From contig VZSE01013243.1 of assembly GCA_013398275.1 (NCBI GenBank), positions 1,236,658 to 1,300,657 on the forward strand: a DNA stretch of 64,000 nt, in the 5' to 3' direction. Below, piece after piece: positions 36,046-48,172 of the stretch. The position numbers and the translations under genes were made by a program. How positions within the stretch are numbered: the first letter of the stretch is position 1; each line of letters begins with the position of its first letter. Below the pieces are notes generated by a model that was not told where the DNA came from, did no database searches, and worked only from the letters and a program-made list of their open reading frames with translations. This DNA comes from Promerops cafer. Its lineage: Eukaryota > Chordata > Aves > Passeriformes > Nectariniidae.

Positions 36046-37679
36046 ATTTCCACTGAGTGAATATCAGAGACTCCCTTGCAGGGAAAATAAACATGACTTA
36101 TGTTGCCACTGAACTTTCAATGATTTTAGCCCTTCATTCCCTTAATGGTTGAGGAAAACAGGATGTCTTTAGCTCCAAACAAAAGGGATACCAGCTTATC
36201 AACAGTAGATTTTAGCAAGCCTATTATATGGCTGTAAAGTCAAAGCCACTTTTAAATCCAATTATCTGCATTCTTACTGCCTTTATTCCTGAAAAGTGCT
36301 TATACTAAATCATTGAAGGTTGATGTCTCTAGTGTTAAATATACTCAAACATTGCTAAGTTCACAGTGGTCAGGGTCCTCTCTCAAGTGTGTTGTTATAA
36401 AATACAGTCAGGAAGAATCTAGAAGACTCTCAGCCGCACACAGACAAGGACACAAGGGTTGTTTCTGTATCACATGGTAAAAATAAATATATTAAAGACA
36501 GAAAAGAGAGAGTGGGTCAAATATTTAAAAATGAAGAAGCCTGGTTCACAGGCAAGGGTTATTCTCAGAACTATTTGTAACCTGTACTGTCAGAGCACCT
36601 CGCAGTGAACTTTAGTTCTGACACTGATCTCCTGTTTTAGTCTGGAGGAAAACCATGCTGCTGTGAAAGCCAAGTTGGAAATAGCTATTCTTGTTACACC
36701 AGTCAGGGCTTCTCTGATAGTATCTTGCTATCCAGAGAAGAAAAAAGAAAGATAATGTCTGAATCTGCATATACAGCAATTCCTGAGATCCACAATTGAT
36801 ACAAAATTAAAAACACCTTGTGCTTTTTTGAAGGATTTGTGTCTTAAGGTCTTGGGGTGAGACAGAATCTGTATAGAGGGAACAACAGGTAATACAAAAC
36901 TGCTGAGCTGCTAATTTGTCAAACCAGCAACATTTGAGCTACAGACCGCTCCTGGATCGCAGGAGTGGTTGAGGCACTCTTGTGAGTCTCTGCTAATGTG
37001 GGATTCTGTCAGGTCAATCAAGCTCTGTATCTGCTTGGGGATTTTACACTGCCAGTGTGATTTTACACTTACACTTGTGTAGGGGGATGCACCCGCACTG
37101 CTCCGCAGCACACTGTGTTACACTGCTGAAGGGTTAACTTGCCATAGTAGAGCCCATGTGCTGGGACAAAATATGAGAAGGAAACACCTTGATACACACA
37201 TCTAATCTAGAGAATTTTACATGGATTTTATCTGCAAGTACTGGTATTTCTTTCATTTCTGACATTTAAACATGAGCATTTTCCCTCTAAAGAGAACATT
37301 TGGGAGTAAGACATACAACCTAGTTAGTTGTTAATCATCATCAAAGAGATATCAAAGGGTTATAGAGAAAGTTCAAATACTTATCTAACCTAGTCACAGA
37401 TAAAGAAATATCAGGCTGCAAATCAGTCATAAGAGAATGAAATAATTTGATTCCAACATATGTCCTAATGAGAAAGACTGTGTATGGGAAATGTGACAAA
37501 AGGTATAAAATGAACAGGCAAGCTAGCTGGACAATGATGGACTGCATTGTGGAAATATGAGGAAATTAGTCTATCTTGTGGATCATGTGGAAAGAAGAGG
37601 AAGTTATTGTATGTGGTGTGTCCTGTGAAAACATGAGTTCTACCCTAGGCTTCATTATCAGAGCCTTCTTGTTGATGTA

Positions 37680-38240
37680 GGTTGGTTTTGCTGTGGAATC
37701 CTCCAAGGATGGAGGTCACACTCCTGGCAACACGTTCCTGTCCGTAGTTGCCCTCAGGATGAAAAAGTTTCTCTCTTTGAACTTCTGTTTCAACTTTACA
37801 CGCATTTGCCTTTGTCCTTTCACCAGGCACCACTGTAACAGCCTGGCACCATCATACCCTACTGGTAGAGACTGGGAGGCTGCTGTAAATCCCCCACTAA
37901 AATCTTCTCTTCTCCAGTGTAGCTGAGCCCATATTACCAGGCCTCTGCTGTCAGGGCAAGCAATCCAGATCCCACCATCTTGGTGGGTCTCTGCAGAAGA
38001 CACTCCAGTTTGCCCATGTCTCCCTTGTACAAGGAGGCCCCTAAGTGGTCTGATATCCCTCGCCCCGCTGGGTGCACTCCTCCTAGCACACCTCAGTGTG
38101 TGCTTGTCTGCCTCTGCTGCAGGTAGGTGCTTTGCCCACTGGGTTTTCTGGAGCACATTGCTGAGATGGATATCCACACTAGCTCCAAACCAGCCTGCTC
38201 TGCTGAAAAGCAGAGCACGCTGTGGACTCAATTTCCTTGC
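37680..38240 (-). mobile_element. Long old CR1 LINE fragment, reverse orientation, ORF2 C-terminal region
   Basis: Reading the reverse strand, the fragment runs through the end of the CR1 reverse transcriptase ORF. The plus strand shows CR1 reverse-complement landmarks in order: CAAGGATGGAGGTCACACTC, a GATGAAAAAGTTTCTC block, AGAGACTGGGAGGCTGCTGT, TCTTCTCTTCTCCAG, CCATCTTGGTGG, CACTCCAGTTTGCCCATGTC, CTTGTACAAGGAGGCCCC, CTGGGTGCACTCCTCCTAGC and GAGCACATTGCTG. A 175-codon reverse open frame (37716-38243) follows the element's sense strand and is the longest in the window, but it is a relic, not a gene. The terminal octamer repeats are missing, and divergence is high. Confidence 0.88.
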
Positions 38241-41200
38241 CAAGGAAGTTACTAGGAAGCAGGAGAAATTAACCTGAGTGGATCTTCATGGTGCTGCAAT
38301 CGGATGATTGTACCCGCAATAACCTGCTTAGAGTTAGCTGGATAATACAGCATGGCACAAGTGGCACTGTGGTCATCTCCTTTCATGAGGAAAGAGAACA
38401 AGATGTGCCTGTTATAGCTGTAGCTGTGACAGTCTGAAGACACTAAACAGCAGGCTTAGAACAGCTATCTTTGTATTAGAAATGTGAAAGTTCTAGAAGT
38501 CAAAGTTTATCACCTACTCAGCTTCTTGAATGCCTGTGCTTTCAGCTCCAGTGACCTTGAACCAACTCAGAGCTTTATTTTCCATAATGCGAGGACACCC
38601 TCACACCCAATATATAGTACGCAGCACCAAATACATCCTAGGCAGAAGCAGATGTAAATGTTGGCTGCTTCCTGATACTATAACTGTGGGTTACAAGTTT
38701 CTGATATTAGTAACTGCCTCTTTGTTCTCACTAAACATTTTATTTAGCCTGAATTATAAATGTCCCTTTTTTTTCCTCAAAAATATATGCAAAATCCTAT
38801 AAGGGATATAAAGTAAAAACTGTGCATGTGTCATGCTGGAATGCAAAATGAGAAGCAAGGCAGTCAATTGTGTAAGACTAATAAAGTAAATACTACAATA
38901 TTGAAAAGTGGTTCCTTATAAAGTCAGCTTTATAGGGGGTAGAGAGGAGGACAAGGGAAAGAAAAGTATATGCTACAGAGGTATGAAACAGTCAAATGAA
39001 CCAGAAAGACAATCTTGCCAATAAATATGCAGAGCAGATTCTCAAACACCTTTCTGAGATGTATTGCATTTTATTTGAAAGAGTATATGACAGGCACTGC
39101 CTGTGTCATTATCTGAAAGGCGTATTCATTGGTATGGTACATTAATGTTAAGTCATTTCATCTATGTTTGCTTGGAGATGGGGCAATTTTGAATGTAGCA
39201 CTGCAAAATCAGCCAGGTCATATGGAGACCCTCTTTGAAGTTTCTGAAAAATCTTAACTGTTCACATACCTGGAAAACTCTCAGCCTGGGCCAGAGAAGT
39301 CAGTTTGGGCTGATACCCTCCTTCTCAACATGTCTACTGGTAGATTGTTAGGTGAAAATTATGAGTCACAGATATTCTTTCCTGGAAATTTCCTGTGGCC
39401 ATTTTTGCAGAGATTTAGAGCCCTTCAGAGCTGGATACTGTCTCCAGACTCCCATCTCCAATTATTACAGAGTTTTATTCCTAAACCTAGATAAACCATG
39501 CAATCACAGGAAAAAAAATTAGGGTTTTTTTTGTCTCTTGTGCCCATCTGCCTTATACAGTACATTACAAACTTTCCAAACTCTATTTATTGTATAATTA
39601 ATAAAGAAGCAAATAACTGAATGAATAAGTTAAAATGTGCCCTCCCTTTGTGGGAAAACTAGAACAGTAAAATGCTGCAGCACTAAATCTCTTCTGAACA
39701 TAGTGACAGTGGTGGAGTCTCATCTCTTACATTCTGCCTAGCGTAGCCCCTGCCTGTTCTTTCAGACCTTGCCTTTGGCTCCAGGAACTGATGTTAAATA
39801 GTTAGTGCAGCAGATGTAAAGAATACTATTTTTTCTAAAAGATTCAAAGGTGCCCTTCTTTTCTTTGGAATCCTGTCAAAATAGGTTTGGCCAACTTGAG
39901 AGGTTCTCCACCCAGCTCTGTATAAATTTGAGTCTGATAATTCTTCAACAAATAAAACAAAGTCATTAATCATCCCATTGGGTCACTTAGGACAGCAAGG
40001 TCTAAGATGATGAGCAGCAAGTCACCCAGGCTGCTGCTATACGAGTACATCTGTTAATGGGGAGTTGGATAGAGCACTGACTCTGCCTTGTACAATACAC
40101 AAATAAGGATGGAATCTTGAAATGTGGAATGGTGGGCATAACTCATCTCTTTTTGGTCATATTTTGAATTAACAAATTCTGAGTGGCCACATAATCATAA
40201 GCAGGGGACAGCAAACTGGGTGATATGAGGCATACAGGACCTGCCCAGGATTCGAAGGGAAATCTCATGGAAATCAGAGCCATATGACAGTTGTTAAAAA
40301 TGTCACTCAGGGTTTCATGCCAGAGCTGTCCCAGTGACGCCTACAGCCCCAAGCAGGTCTCTCAGCCATACCTCACTTTCTGGGGAGGGATCAGCCACCC
40401 CAAGTGCTTGGGCAAACAGGGTGTCTTCCCAGGGTATGTTTTGAGATCTTGCACATACTGTGTCATGGGAAATCTACAGTCATTGAATCTGTGCATCCTG
40501 GACAAGGGAGCTGAGAAGATGCTGATGAGAGTCTGCATGGAAAGTGCAAGGAAAGAGAAGGCAATGATGGCCACTCCTGACTGGCTCAACCAAGCATAGT
40601 ACTAACCACCCCATTTCAGGGAACAAAGCACAACCATGAATACCTTTCCTTACATCTGGGCTCCACAGTTCATCCACCAGAGAACATGTTCTCAGGAGTT
40701 GGCACAAATCAGGGCTTTAACACTGCTCTTTCTGTGCACTAACTCACAGACCTTCCAATGATGTTATTAATTCCCAAAAGCTTGGTATCCAATCTCTCAC
40801 CAACCCTGTCCTCCCTTGTTTGGGTTTCCCCTTATGACTGACACTCATTCATAAAAGGGTTTACTGAAATCGATTCCACTTCATGTCTCAGACTGGACAG
40901 GTTTGTTTTCCTGTGAAGACAGTCTCCAGCATTCACCATCCACTCTATATGCTCCTCTTCCTCTCTTACTCACTTACACACACCAGGTGACATACCTGGC
41001 ACCTTTCCCAACACTTTGAAACTTGTGAATTATTGATCTGACTCTGGCTGAGGCTTGTAATCCACCTTTCCAACAACATTTGTATTATCTCTGTGCCAGT
41101 GTGCACATTTTTTAGCAAACTCAAGCTTATCATGGCAAGTCTTGTCCTTAAATATAATAGAGTCCTTTCTCACAAAAATTCTCTCAAGAAATTCTCTGAT

Positions 41201-44136
41201 TCCCTGTCCCCACCAGCTCTCTGGCTTATTCCTTTAGCCACAGTTTACTGTAGAAAGTATCATCGATCACCCCCAGCTCTGAAACTATAAATATAATATA
41301 TATGTAAATATATCTATCTATAAAACACTGTGCAAAAATATATAAATATCCCAGTAATCAAATTAAGGAAGACTGACAATGGTTGAATCCTTGGCAAGTC
41401 CTTCTTGATGGACACTTTATACAAACCAGCCTCCTTTAACTACACAGCAGCAACTCCTCCTGGATTGCTTTTCATGAAAGTATGGGGTCATAGCTTAACT
41501 AACAATTAACAGTGATTCATCACAGTTCTCCCTTTCAGCAGTCAAGGAGTATATTGGTCATTCTGGTCACATTATTTTGACCATGATTAGGGAAGGGGGA
41601 AGACTAGTATTGTACGCCATTTTTCTCAAAATGACATGAAGCCCGTTTAAATGTTACCTTCTGTTTTATAATTGCTTAAACATGGTTCAAACAGGAAAAG
41701 AAGTAAAGGACTTTTTCCTGTTTTCTTATTGTCTTTTCAACCAAAATTTTGAAACAGTTTTGTTGTGAGGCACCCTTTGAGCCCAAGCACTCTGGCTAGC
41801 AAAGCAGAACACTGCTAAGATGCCCCATTCATAAAGTGATTTATCAGCTGTGCTGTGGTGTAGCAGTGAACAGGGAATCTACCACTAGAAGCAGCACATT
41901 TCTTGAATGCCTCAAGGACCAAAAAGTGTCCAATCCCCATGAAGGTTGATCAGATTTGTTTCATTAGAAATTATTTCACTCCATTGTGGTCTGTCATCAG
42001 GAATGACTTCCACAGCTGCAGCATGCAGCAGGTACCTAGTGCAGAAGGGGTGAATGATTTTCTGTATTATCACTCATGTTATCATTGTCATACACATGAT
42101 ATTTTTCTCCATTAACAGTGCTACAACTTGCAAAACATCCAGGGCTACATTTTGATTCCTTTTCTCTTGATAAAATGCAAACCATTTTTCTTTCCTTTGT
42201 ATGCACCCATGGCTATTTATTACTGCTTCCTGTGGCCATCAGCAACAAAATTCTTGCTGTTTCATCAGTAAGAAAGTCTAAAACTATTTATAGAGCATAA
42301 CTTCCTCTATGAGAAATGTGAATTATGTGGCCAATAGAGCCTTCAGCTACTTGCATCAGTATTTTTTTCCCAACCAGTCTCTGAGATGGTTATCTACACT
42401 TTCATTACCCCAAGATGACATTAATGCCATTCAGTGCTGACTGGTCTGCCTGATAAAGCTAAGCATAAACCCAGGCTGATGCAGAATGTGACTGACAGTT
42501 TTCATAAGAAAAGCAAAAGCCAGGAGCACATATCACCTCCTTAGAAAGAACTGCATTTGGTTGCCAGTTAAATATATGAATTTTAAAATCGTTACATCTG
42601 ATATGCTGTATTAAATTTTACATGATCCCATTATAGCCTATATCACTTTCTCCTCATGTTCCTGAATGTCTTTGACAGTCATCTGTCAAATCACAGGAGC
42701 TGATGTCCATTTGCAGAGTAAAACCTTGTACATTGGCAATGAGTAGGGAAAGCACCTTCACAAGGAAGTGGAGGAAGAAGGGTAGGACAGAGAATGAGAA
42801 TCTTGCTTTAAACCTGGGATGCAGGGTAGCACCTAAGAGCTGGTGTCCCACAACACACCTTGCCTCTTATGATGCAGAATTCTGAAGCAAAAAATGCTTT
42901 TTCATGTTGTACAGCATGTGGCAAACACGAGTTTAAGCAGTGGATTTATTTGGGAGGTAAGAAGAATACAGAAAACAGAATATAATACTAATACAGTCAC
43001 CATAGTAGCTGGTGGCTTATTTTGATTAATTCAATTCTCTCGACTTTATTTTGCTCCTACTTATTTTTACTATTGCTGTGCCACAGATTTGTGTATTGAC
43101 AGACTCAGTACCATCCTAGTCATTGTCATGAAAATTTAGGCTTCAGGGTCTAGGTACAGCTTGGACTTTTGACACCAAATTTGGCTGAGATACTTCCAGT
43201 GATTCCAGTGAATGTACAAACAACCAACACACTTAGAAGCCAGGTTATGATCCAAATCAGGAACAACTGCTGGCCAGGACAACTGAAAGAGGCAAGATTT
43301 TCTGAAACAAGAGGAAAGCTGTTCATTGGTAAAAATGTTTTGCTTCGAAATTGGCATAACCTTTAGACATTTTAAAATGTAAAATAGTGAACTCTTGAAA
43401 TAGCATTGCCACTCCCTGTATTGACACACAGTTTTTGGAAAAAAAAGTTTAGAAATATAAAAAACTATTCAAAACAAAATGAAATATTTTCTGTCTAATT
43501 TCAAAGGTATTATTTGAATCATTTTTATTCTTTTATTTCCCTAAATTTCTAATAATCTTAAATGCCTTACCTTATTCTCTTACCCTCTTCTTCAGAGTCA
43601 GCAAATTTGTAATCAAGTTCATTTCTTGTCCAGCTCAACTTGACACCATAAAGACATTCAAGGTAATAGAATACTGGCCTAAACTTTTGGTGATAATAAA
43701 AGTGAAATGACTATGAAATGCTGGCATTATCTTCAATTTGTCACAGGAGATGAAGGGTCATTCACTCAGAACCACTGTTATAAGCTGTCTGCCAATTCAA
43801 GCTACTGTATTGTATGGTCTGTACCCCTCCTCCACACAATTTGTTCACATAATTTGAAATCCTGTGATCCTTTGCAATTTCATTTCTTCTTTCAATTACT
43901 TGACTTGTTCATTTTCCTGAGTAGCCACCTGAAATTGCATATGGACTGCTTTTATACATTTAAAACTTTTTTTTCCTTTTACTTTCTTTTTTCTTTTTAT
44001 GTATTTTTTGCTCTTGCTTCATCTGAACTTCTTTGTTTCCTTCCAGTGTTTCCTTAATCCTAACCTGTTCTTTCTGGTTGTCTATTTATTTACCACTTGT
44101 TTGGCTTCATTATTCCCTGAGCTGTCTTTTAAATTT
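38241..44136. other. Non-coding stretch, no gene recognised
   Basis: A forward frame of 102 codons (40291-40599) overlaps reverse frames of 75 codons in a moderately GC-rich patch. Its translation is not recognised, so I treat it as chance. The interval 41600-41860 is unique and motif-rich. T-rich sequence fills 43967-44009. A short hairpin TTTGACAG/CTGTCAAA lies at 42671-42690. No CR1 remnant or RNA gene is visible. Confidence 0.55.
41285..41349. repeat. AT-rich low-complexity tract with TATA/TATC units
   Basis: About 65 bases of ATATA, TATCTA and AAATATATAAATA segments. No promoter call is made despite TATA-like words, because nothing downstream looks transcribed. Confidence 0.75.
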
Positions 44137-44212
44137 AAAAAAAAAAATTTAAAAAGGTAAAAAAAGAGAAGGTAAAAAAAAGAGAGAGGAGAGGAGAGGA
44201 GAGGAGAGGAGA
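44137..44212. repeat. A-rich then (GGAGA)n purine repeat, cut by the gap
   Basis: A-rich sequence containing two GGTAAAAAAA units passes into a GGAGA pentanucleotide array (from about 44182) that runs directly into the run of N. The array's true length is hidden by the gap. Confidence 0.9.
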
Positions 44213-44291
44213 NNNNNNNNNNNNNNNNNNNNNNNNNNNNNNNNNNNNNNNNNNNNNNNNNNNNNNNNNNNNNNNNNNNNNNNNNNNNNNN
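44213..44291. other. Assembly gap, 79 N
   Basis: A run of 79 undetermined bases. It starts immediately after a pure GGAGA array and ends at unique sequence. A polymorphic or long purine repeat is the likely cause. An open frame crossing this gap on the reverse strand is meaningless. Confidence 0.99.
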
Positions 44292-46796
44292 CATTTGCTG
44301 GTCTTGGACCCTGTTCCCTTTAATGGCAGATAATTCTCTTACCATCTTTTCACCATCTGTTGCTTCCTATTTCCAAGAAAAATTGTAGTACACTGGCTGT
44401 GTCATCATGAACAGATCACTGAAGACATCTGCTCAGTGAGCAGAGGTGGTCACAAGAGCAAATGAGACATGAGACTGAAGTGGGGAGAGACTACAGAGTA
44501 ACATTCTTTTGATTTCTGGATGTGCTGAGAATGTTTTGATCACACTGGACCTGTCAATGCACAGAAGAGCTTTGGCACCTCTGGAAACCAGCCAGCTGCT
44601 GGAACACTCTCCAGAAGACTATGGACCCAGGCTTGTGTGGGCAGAGAGGGTATGTAGGCAGCCTCAGGAGTAAGAAAGGTCCCACCTCAAGTGTCCTGTC
44701 TCTGCAGGCTGTGCACAGACTGCTTCAGGTGGTTGTTTTGGCAGCTGACAGCATTATAAGCAAAGCAGTGACAGAGAAATGTCCATAACAGGATGAGGAA
44801 AAAAGTTATTGTTCCTACAGAGGCGAAGTGGAGATTGCTTGGCCAGGGGGGAAGAAGTTATTGCTGGAGTTGACCTTCCTTCTGGATAAATCTCAGCTCT
44901 GAACTGAGGTATCCCACCATCATGAGAGTTGTCATTTTTTCCATAATAGGACTAGATATATTTTAGCTTCCTAGAAACAGTGTTGCAGCCACTCATAGCT
45001 CAGTCATCTTCCACGTTCAGTTCTCTCATACTGTCTTCCTGCCTGGACTCTGGAAGCTTTCCATGCCTGCTGTCAGCACATTTCAAGATGTACTAAATTG
45101 AAATTAGACAAACTTCTCTTAGCATTTAATTCACCTTGCTGGCACGTGCCAAGCAAGGCATGTCATGTTTACATGTTTTGTTATTACCTGTCATGTGACA
45201 TAGTCATAAGCCACCTCCTAGTTTAAAAAGAGACTGAAGTGAGGTAAAATCATTCTCAATTTTCCAAAACAGCACGGTTACAATATTCCCACAATGAAAA
45301 AGGCAAGAACCTGGACTTAAAAAAATATTGGTTTTATATATCATCCAACTTAATGGAAGCAGATATTCCATAGTTTAGGATAACAAGTGCAATAAAAAGA
45401 TGTACTAACATGATGCAACACTGGCCCCAAAGCCTCGCCAATCATACTAAAGACAAATTGGCTTGCTTCAATTTGTTCTGTTAGAGCTTTTTATCACTGT
45501 AAGAACTGCAGTAATTTTAATATTGCAAATACCTTGTTACATAGAATAATTTCTTAGGTTTCTAATTTAAGTTGTTGGGAGCAGAATACAAGGCTTGAAC
45601 CAGTGATAGCAGGGGCTCTGAAAGGAAGGTGTTACTTTGGGTGTCACTCTGTGGAGAGCCTCAGTCAGAAACGTGCACATTCCCAAACTCCCATGCAGAC
45701 AGTAAACCACTTTCTGCAGGAATGTCGGAGCAAATTGGCACTAACGGCCAGGTTCCTTCCTAGAGCAGATAGTGATGTAGGGCCAAAAAAAGGGCAGGCT
45801 GAGGGTTACAACTCTCAGCCAGGACTGACCAAGCTGATTCTTGTGATTTCAATTAGCAGTTAATTACTGCCCACTTGTGGCAAAATGACAGGGGCTTGGT
45901 TGGAGGCAACCTGCAGAGAGACAGCAGATACCTAGCTGCGACTGCACCAGGTCTCTAAAATTTGATGGTGACATGCTGGTTTCCCTTCTCTTCCTCTGTC
46001 AGGGAAGATGTGCTCAGCAAAGCAAGGAGAAAGGTGGATAACTAGAGGACACCATGCTATAGAAAGCGTGCTTCTGCTGCAGAGATTGAAACAGTTAAAT
46101 GTCTTGTGCAGCGCCAGCGCATAACAACGTAAATACAATCCTACAAAATAGGGAAGCTTACAGCAATGAACCTCCACAAAATATTACTGTGAAAATCCCA
46201 ATACAAAAAAGTATTTTTGTCTCTTATTTACAATGTAAGACTGAATTCAGATCTTAAATTGAATAACTTAATTGTGGGCTAATAAATAACCTGCTAACAA
46301 ATATTGTTTCACAAATGGTAGGTCTGTATTTCTTCCAGTCAGCACATAGGGATGAATGATCTATCCCTCTATATATGACTAAACCTAAAGCAATTTTATC
46401 AGCTTAATATTACACAATTTAGTATTACTTTAGGACAGTAATACTAGCTTCTCCCTGCAAATCAGAAACTTGAAAGCTCTAAAAGCAAGGCTTGTGAAAT
46501 ATAAAAAATTTTATAGCCTGAAATGTTTAACAGTTTTATGAAATGAGCAGCCATTGCAGACTGATTTGTTGTTTTAAAACCTGCTTCATGAGATCCTGCT
46601 ATTTGCAGCAGAATATATCAAGGACCTTTCAATTCAGAGGCTTGAAGAGGCTATAGCCTAGAAAACTTCAAGGGCAAGGGCAAGATCAGTGAAGGGAGAG
46701 GAAAGGCATTATATCATTCCTAGAATATTGCATCTGTTATACGTAGCTCAGCTCAGCAAGAGCAGCTTTTCCAGAGTAGTTGTTATGACTTTACAC
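44292..46796. other. Non-coding stretch, slightly GC-richer at 44.4-44.9 kb
   Basis: Frames are 86 codons or shorter and unrecognised. The segment 45600-45900 is unique sequence ending in a homeodomain-like pair (CAATTAGCAGTTAATTACTG, 45850-45869). Nothing resembling an LTR, promoter or RNA gene can be named with confidence. Confidence 0.55.
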
Positions 46797-46977
46797 AGAG
46801 TCAGAGAATATCCCAAGTTGGAAGGGACCCACAAGGATCATCGAGTCCAACTCCTGGCTTTGCACAGGACCATCCCCAAGAGTCCCACCGCGTGACCTGA
46901 GTATTGTCCAAACACTTCCTGAACTCTGTCAGGCTTGGCCAGACACTTCCCTGGGGAGCCTCTTCCAGCACTCTTTA
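46797..46977 (-). mobile_element. CR1 LINE 3' end, well preserved, reverse orientation
   Basis: Starts with an octamer-like GAGTCAGAGAAT edge, then CCCAAGTTGGAAGGGACCCA, CAAGGATCATCGAGTCCAAC, TCCTGGCTTTGCACAGGACC, CCCCAAGAGTCCCACCG, CTGAACTCTGTCAGGCTTGG and CTTCCCTGGGGAGCCTCTTC, ending near CAGCACTCTTT. These phrases match the common young avian CR1 tail nearly word for word, so this is the least diverged element here. It is a roughly 180-base 5'-truncated insertion. The 5' junction abuts the possible SINE relic at 47005. Confidence 0.93.
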
Positions 46978-47004
46978 CAAGCCATGAGTTAGATCTTGTT
47001 CTTT

Positions 47005-47060
47005 TCCTCATCTTACAATAGGGAAACTAGAGCACAAAACAATTAACACGCCAATTTTCA
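47005..47060 (+). mobile_element. Possible MIR-like SINE relic
   Basis: The string ATCTTACAATAGGGAAACTA followed by GAGCACAAAACAATTAACAC and GCC resembles the MIR core-to-tail segment (ATTTTACAGATGGGGAAACT, then GAGGCACAGAGAGGTTAAG). Identity is roughly 70 percent over 40 bases by eye. MIR-like SINEs occur across amniotes at low density in birds. The match is short, and the flanks to either side are not recognisable, so chance cannot be excluded. Confidence 0.3.
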
Positions 47061-48172
47061 AAGGCGTTGAGCACACCTGCTCCAGATAAAGTGAATGAGA
47101 TCTCTGCAAACCAGACCATAAATGGTAAGTCTGAAGTCATAGCTGCCTGCTACACTGGCTACAGGAAGAGAATCCATATCTTCTGTCCCCAAATTTTTGC
47201 TTTAACCAGCAGTTCTCACCCTTGTAATTATAGTTCTTTTTATTTTCCATGAAAAACGGAAAGCTTTGGCTTGTGACACAACTTTAATAAAAGATGTGGG
47301 TCCTCTTTGACCACATGCCTAGCTCTCCTTTGGCAGAAAAAGGGAAACTTTCTTCCCAACAGTTCTTCAATGAGAGAGCACACATTTATTAGGGACTGTT
47401 CCTAAAATCCTTAGCCAGATAACATTACATTGTGCCCCCATTATATCTGCCTCATCTACTTTTTTGTCTTGTCTGTCAGCAATTAACAGCTAAGCCAAGT
47501 GTATTTTCTCCAGTTCAATTCAGAGTAAAATACGTATTTAAAAATCTACAGAGGGAGCATGCAAGGTGTTCATGTACTACAGTGATAAGTACAAATTAAT
47601 TGGAAGACTGCTTTGCAGCTATGAGGCTAGTCCTAGCCCCTACCTCTGATATGGACTCTGCTTTCTCAGAAGTTTGACCAGAAAAGTGAGGATTTGCAGT
47701 CTCTGTGGCATGAGCTATCCTTGTGGAACCTCTATTGATTTTTATGTGCCAGAACAGCAAGGGAGAGCTAGCTGCTGGAGTGTAAGGCAACAGTCAGTCA
47801 CAAAGAACTGTTGTTTAAGGAAAATATAAATTAAAGAACTCTAAGTGCAAATAATCATGAAAAATAATGGAATAGAATATCGGATAGTCAATATTCTCTA
47901 GGAATCACTGGAGCAGGACCATTCGCATGACCTAGCATTCTGTAATAAGACAAGCTAAAATATCTGAAAATAATGAGCCATAATAATTGATCCCAGCTGC
48001 AATGAAAATATCACTTTCTATCCTATTCCAGTCCTATTTGGCATTGGCCTTGTTTTGGGAGTGATAAAAAGAAGACGTGACATTAAATAGAAAGAGTTGG
48101 ACAAATTATGATCTATAGGCAATGCAACATGCCTGGCTTCTGAATCTGAATTTGGTCTGATTGTGCTTTCAG
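47061..48172. other. Non-coding AT-rich stretch
   Basis: The longest frame here is 64 codons and not recognised; a 118-codon reverse frame begins at 48374 and extends left to 48018. No mobile element, RNA gene or promoter is recognised. Confidence 0.6.

Larger units (their letters stand above)
29216..37679. other. Non-coding AT-rich stretch
   Basis: Open frames stay under 100 codons and are not recognised. Two unique-sequence intervals (30220-30440 and 33150-33610) are free of simple repeats and rich in homeobox-like and AP-1/CRE-like cores, making them candidates for conserved elements. A tandem 11-mer GTGAAAACCAT is doubled exactly at 35761-35782, and a 9-base hairpin (CCTGAGGCT with AGCCTCAGG) lies at 34149-34172. 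No mobile element family can be named. Confidence 0.55.

Noticed and set aside
40245..40330. Reverse-strand TTCGAATCC resembling a tRNA B box
   Set aside because: No A box, acceptor stem or anticodon arm can be placed at the right distance on that strand.
40291..40599. 102-codon forward frame overlapping 75-codon reverse frames
   Set aside because: Open on both strands because of composition. No similarity to a known protein was recognised.
41285..41349. TATA-like words as a core promoter
   Set aside because: It is an AT-rich low-complexity tract with no downstream exon, initiator context or CpG enrichment.
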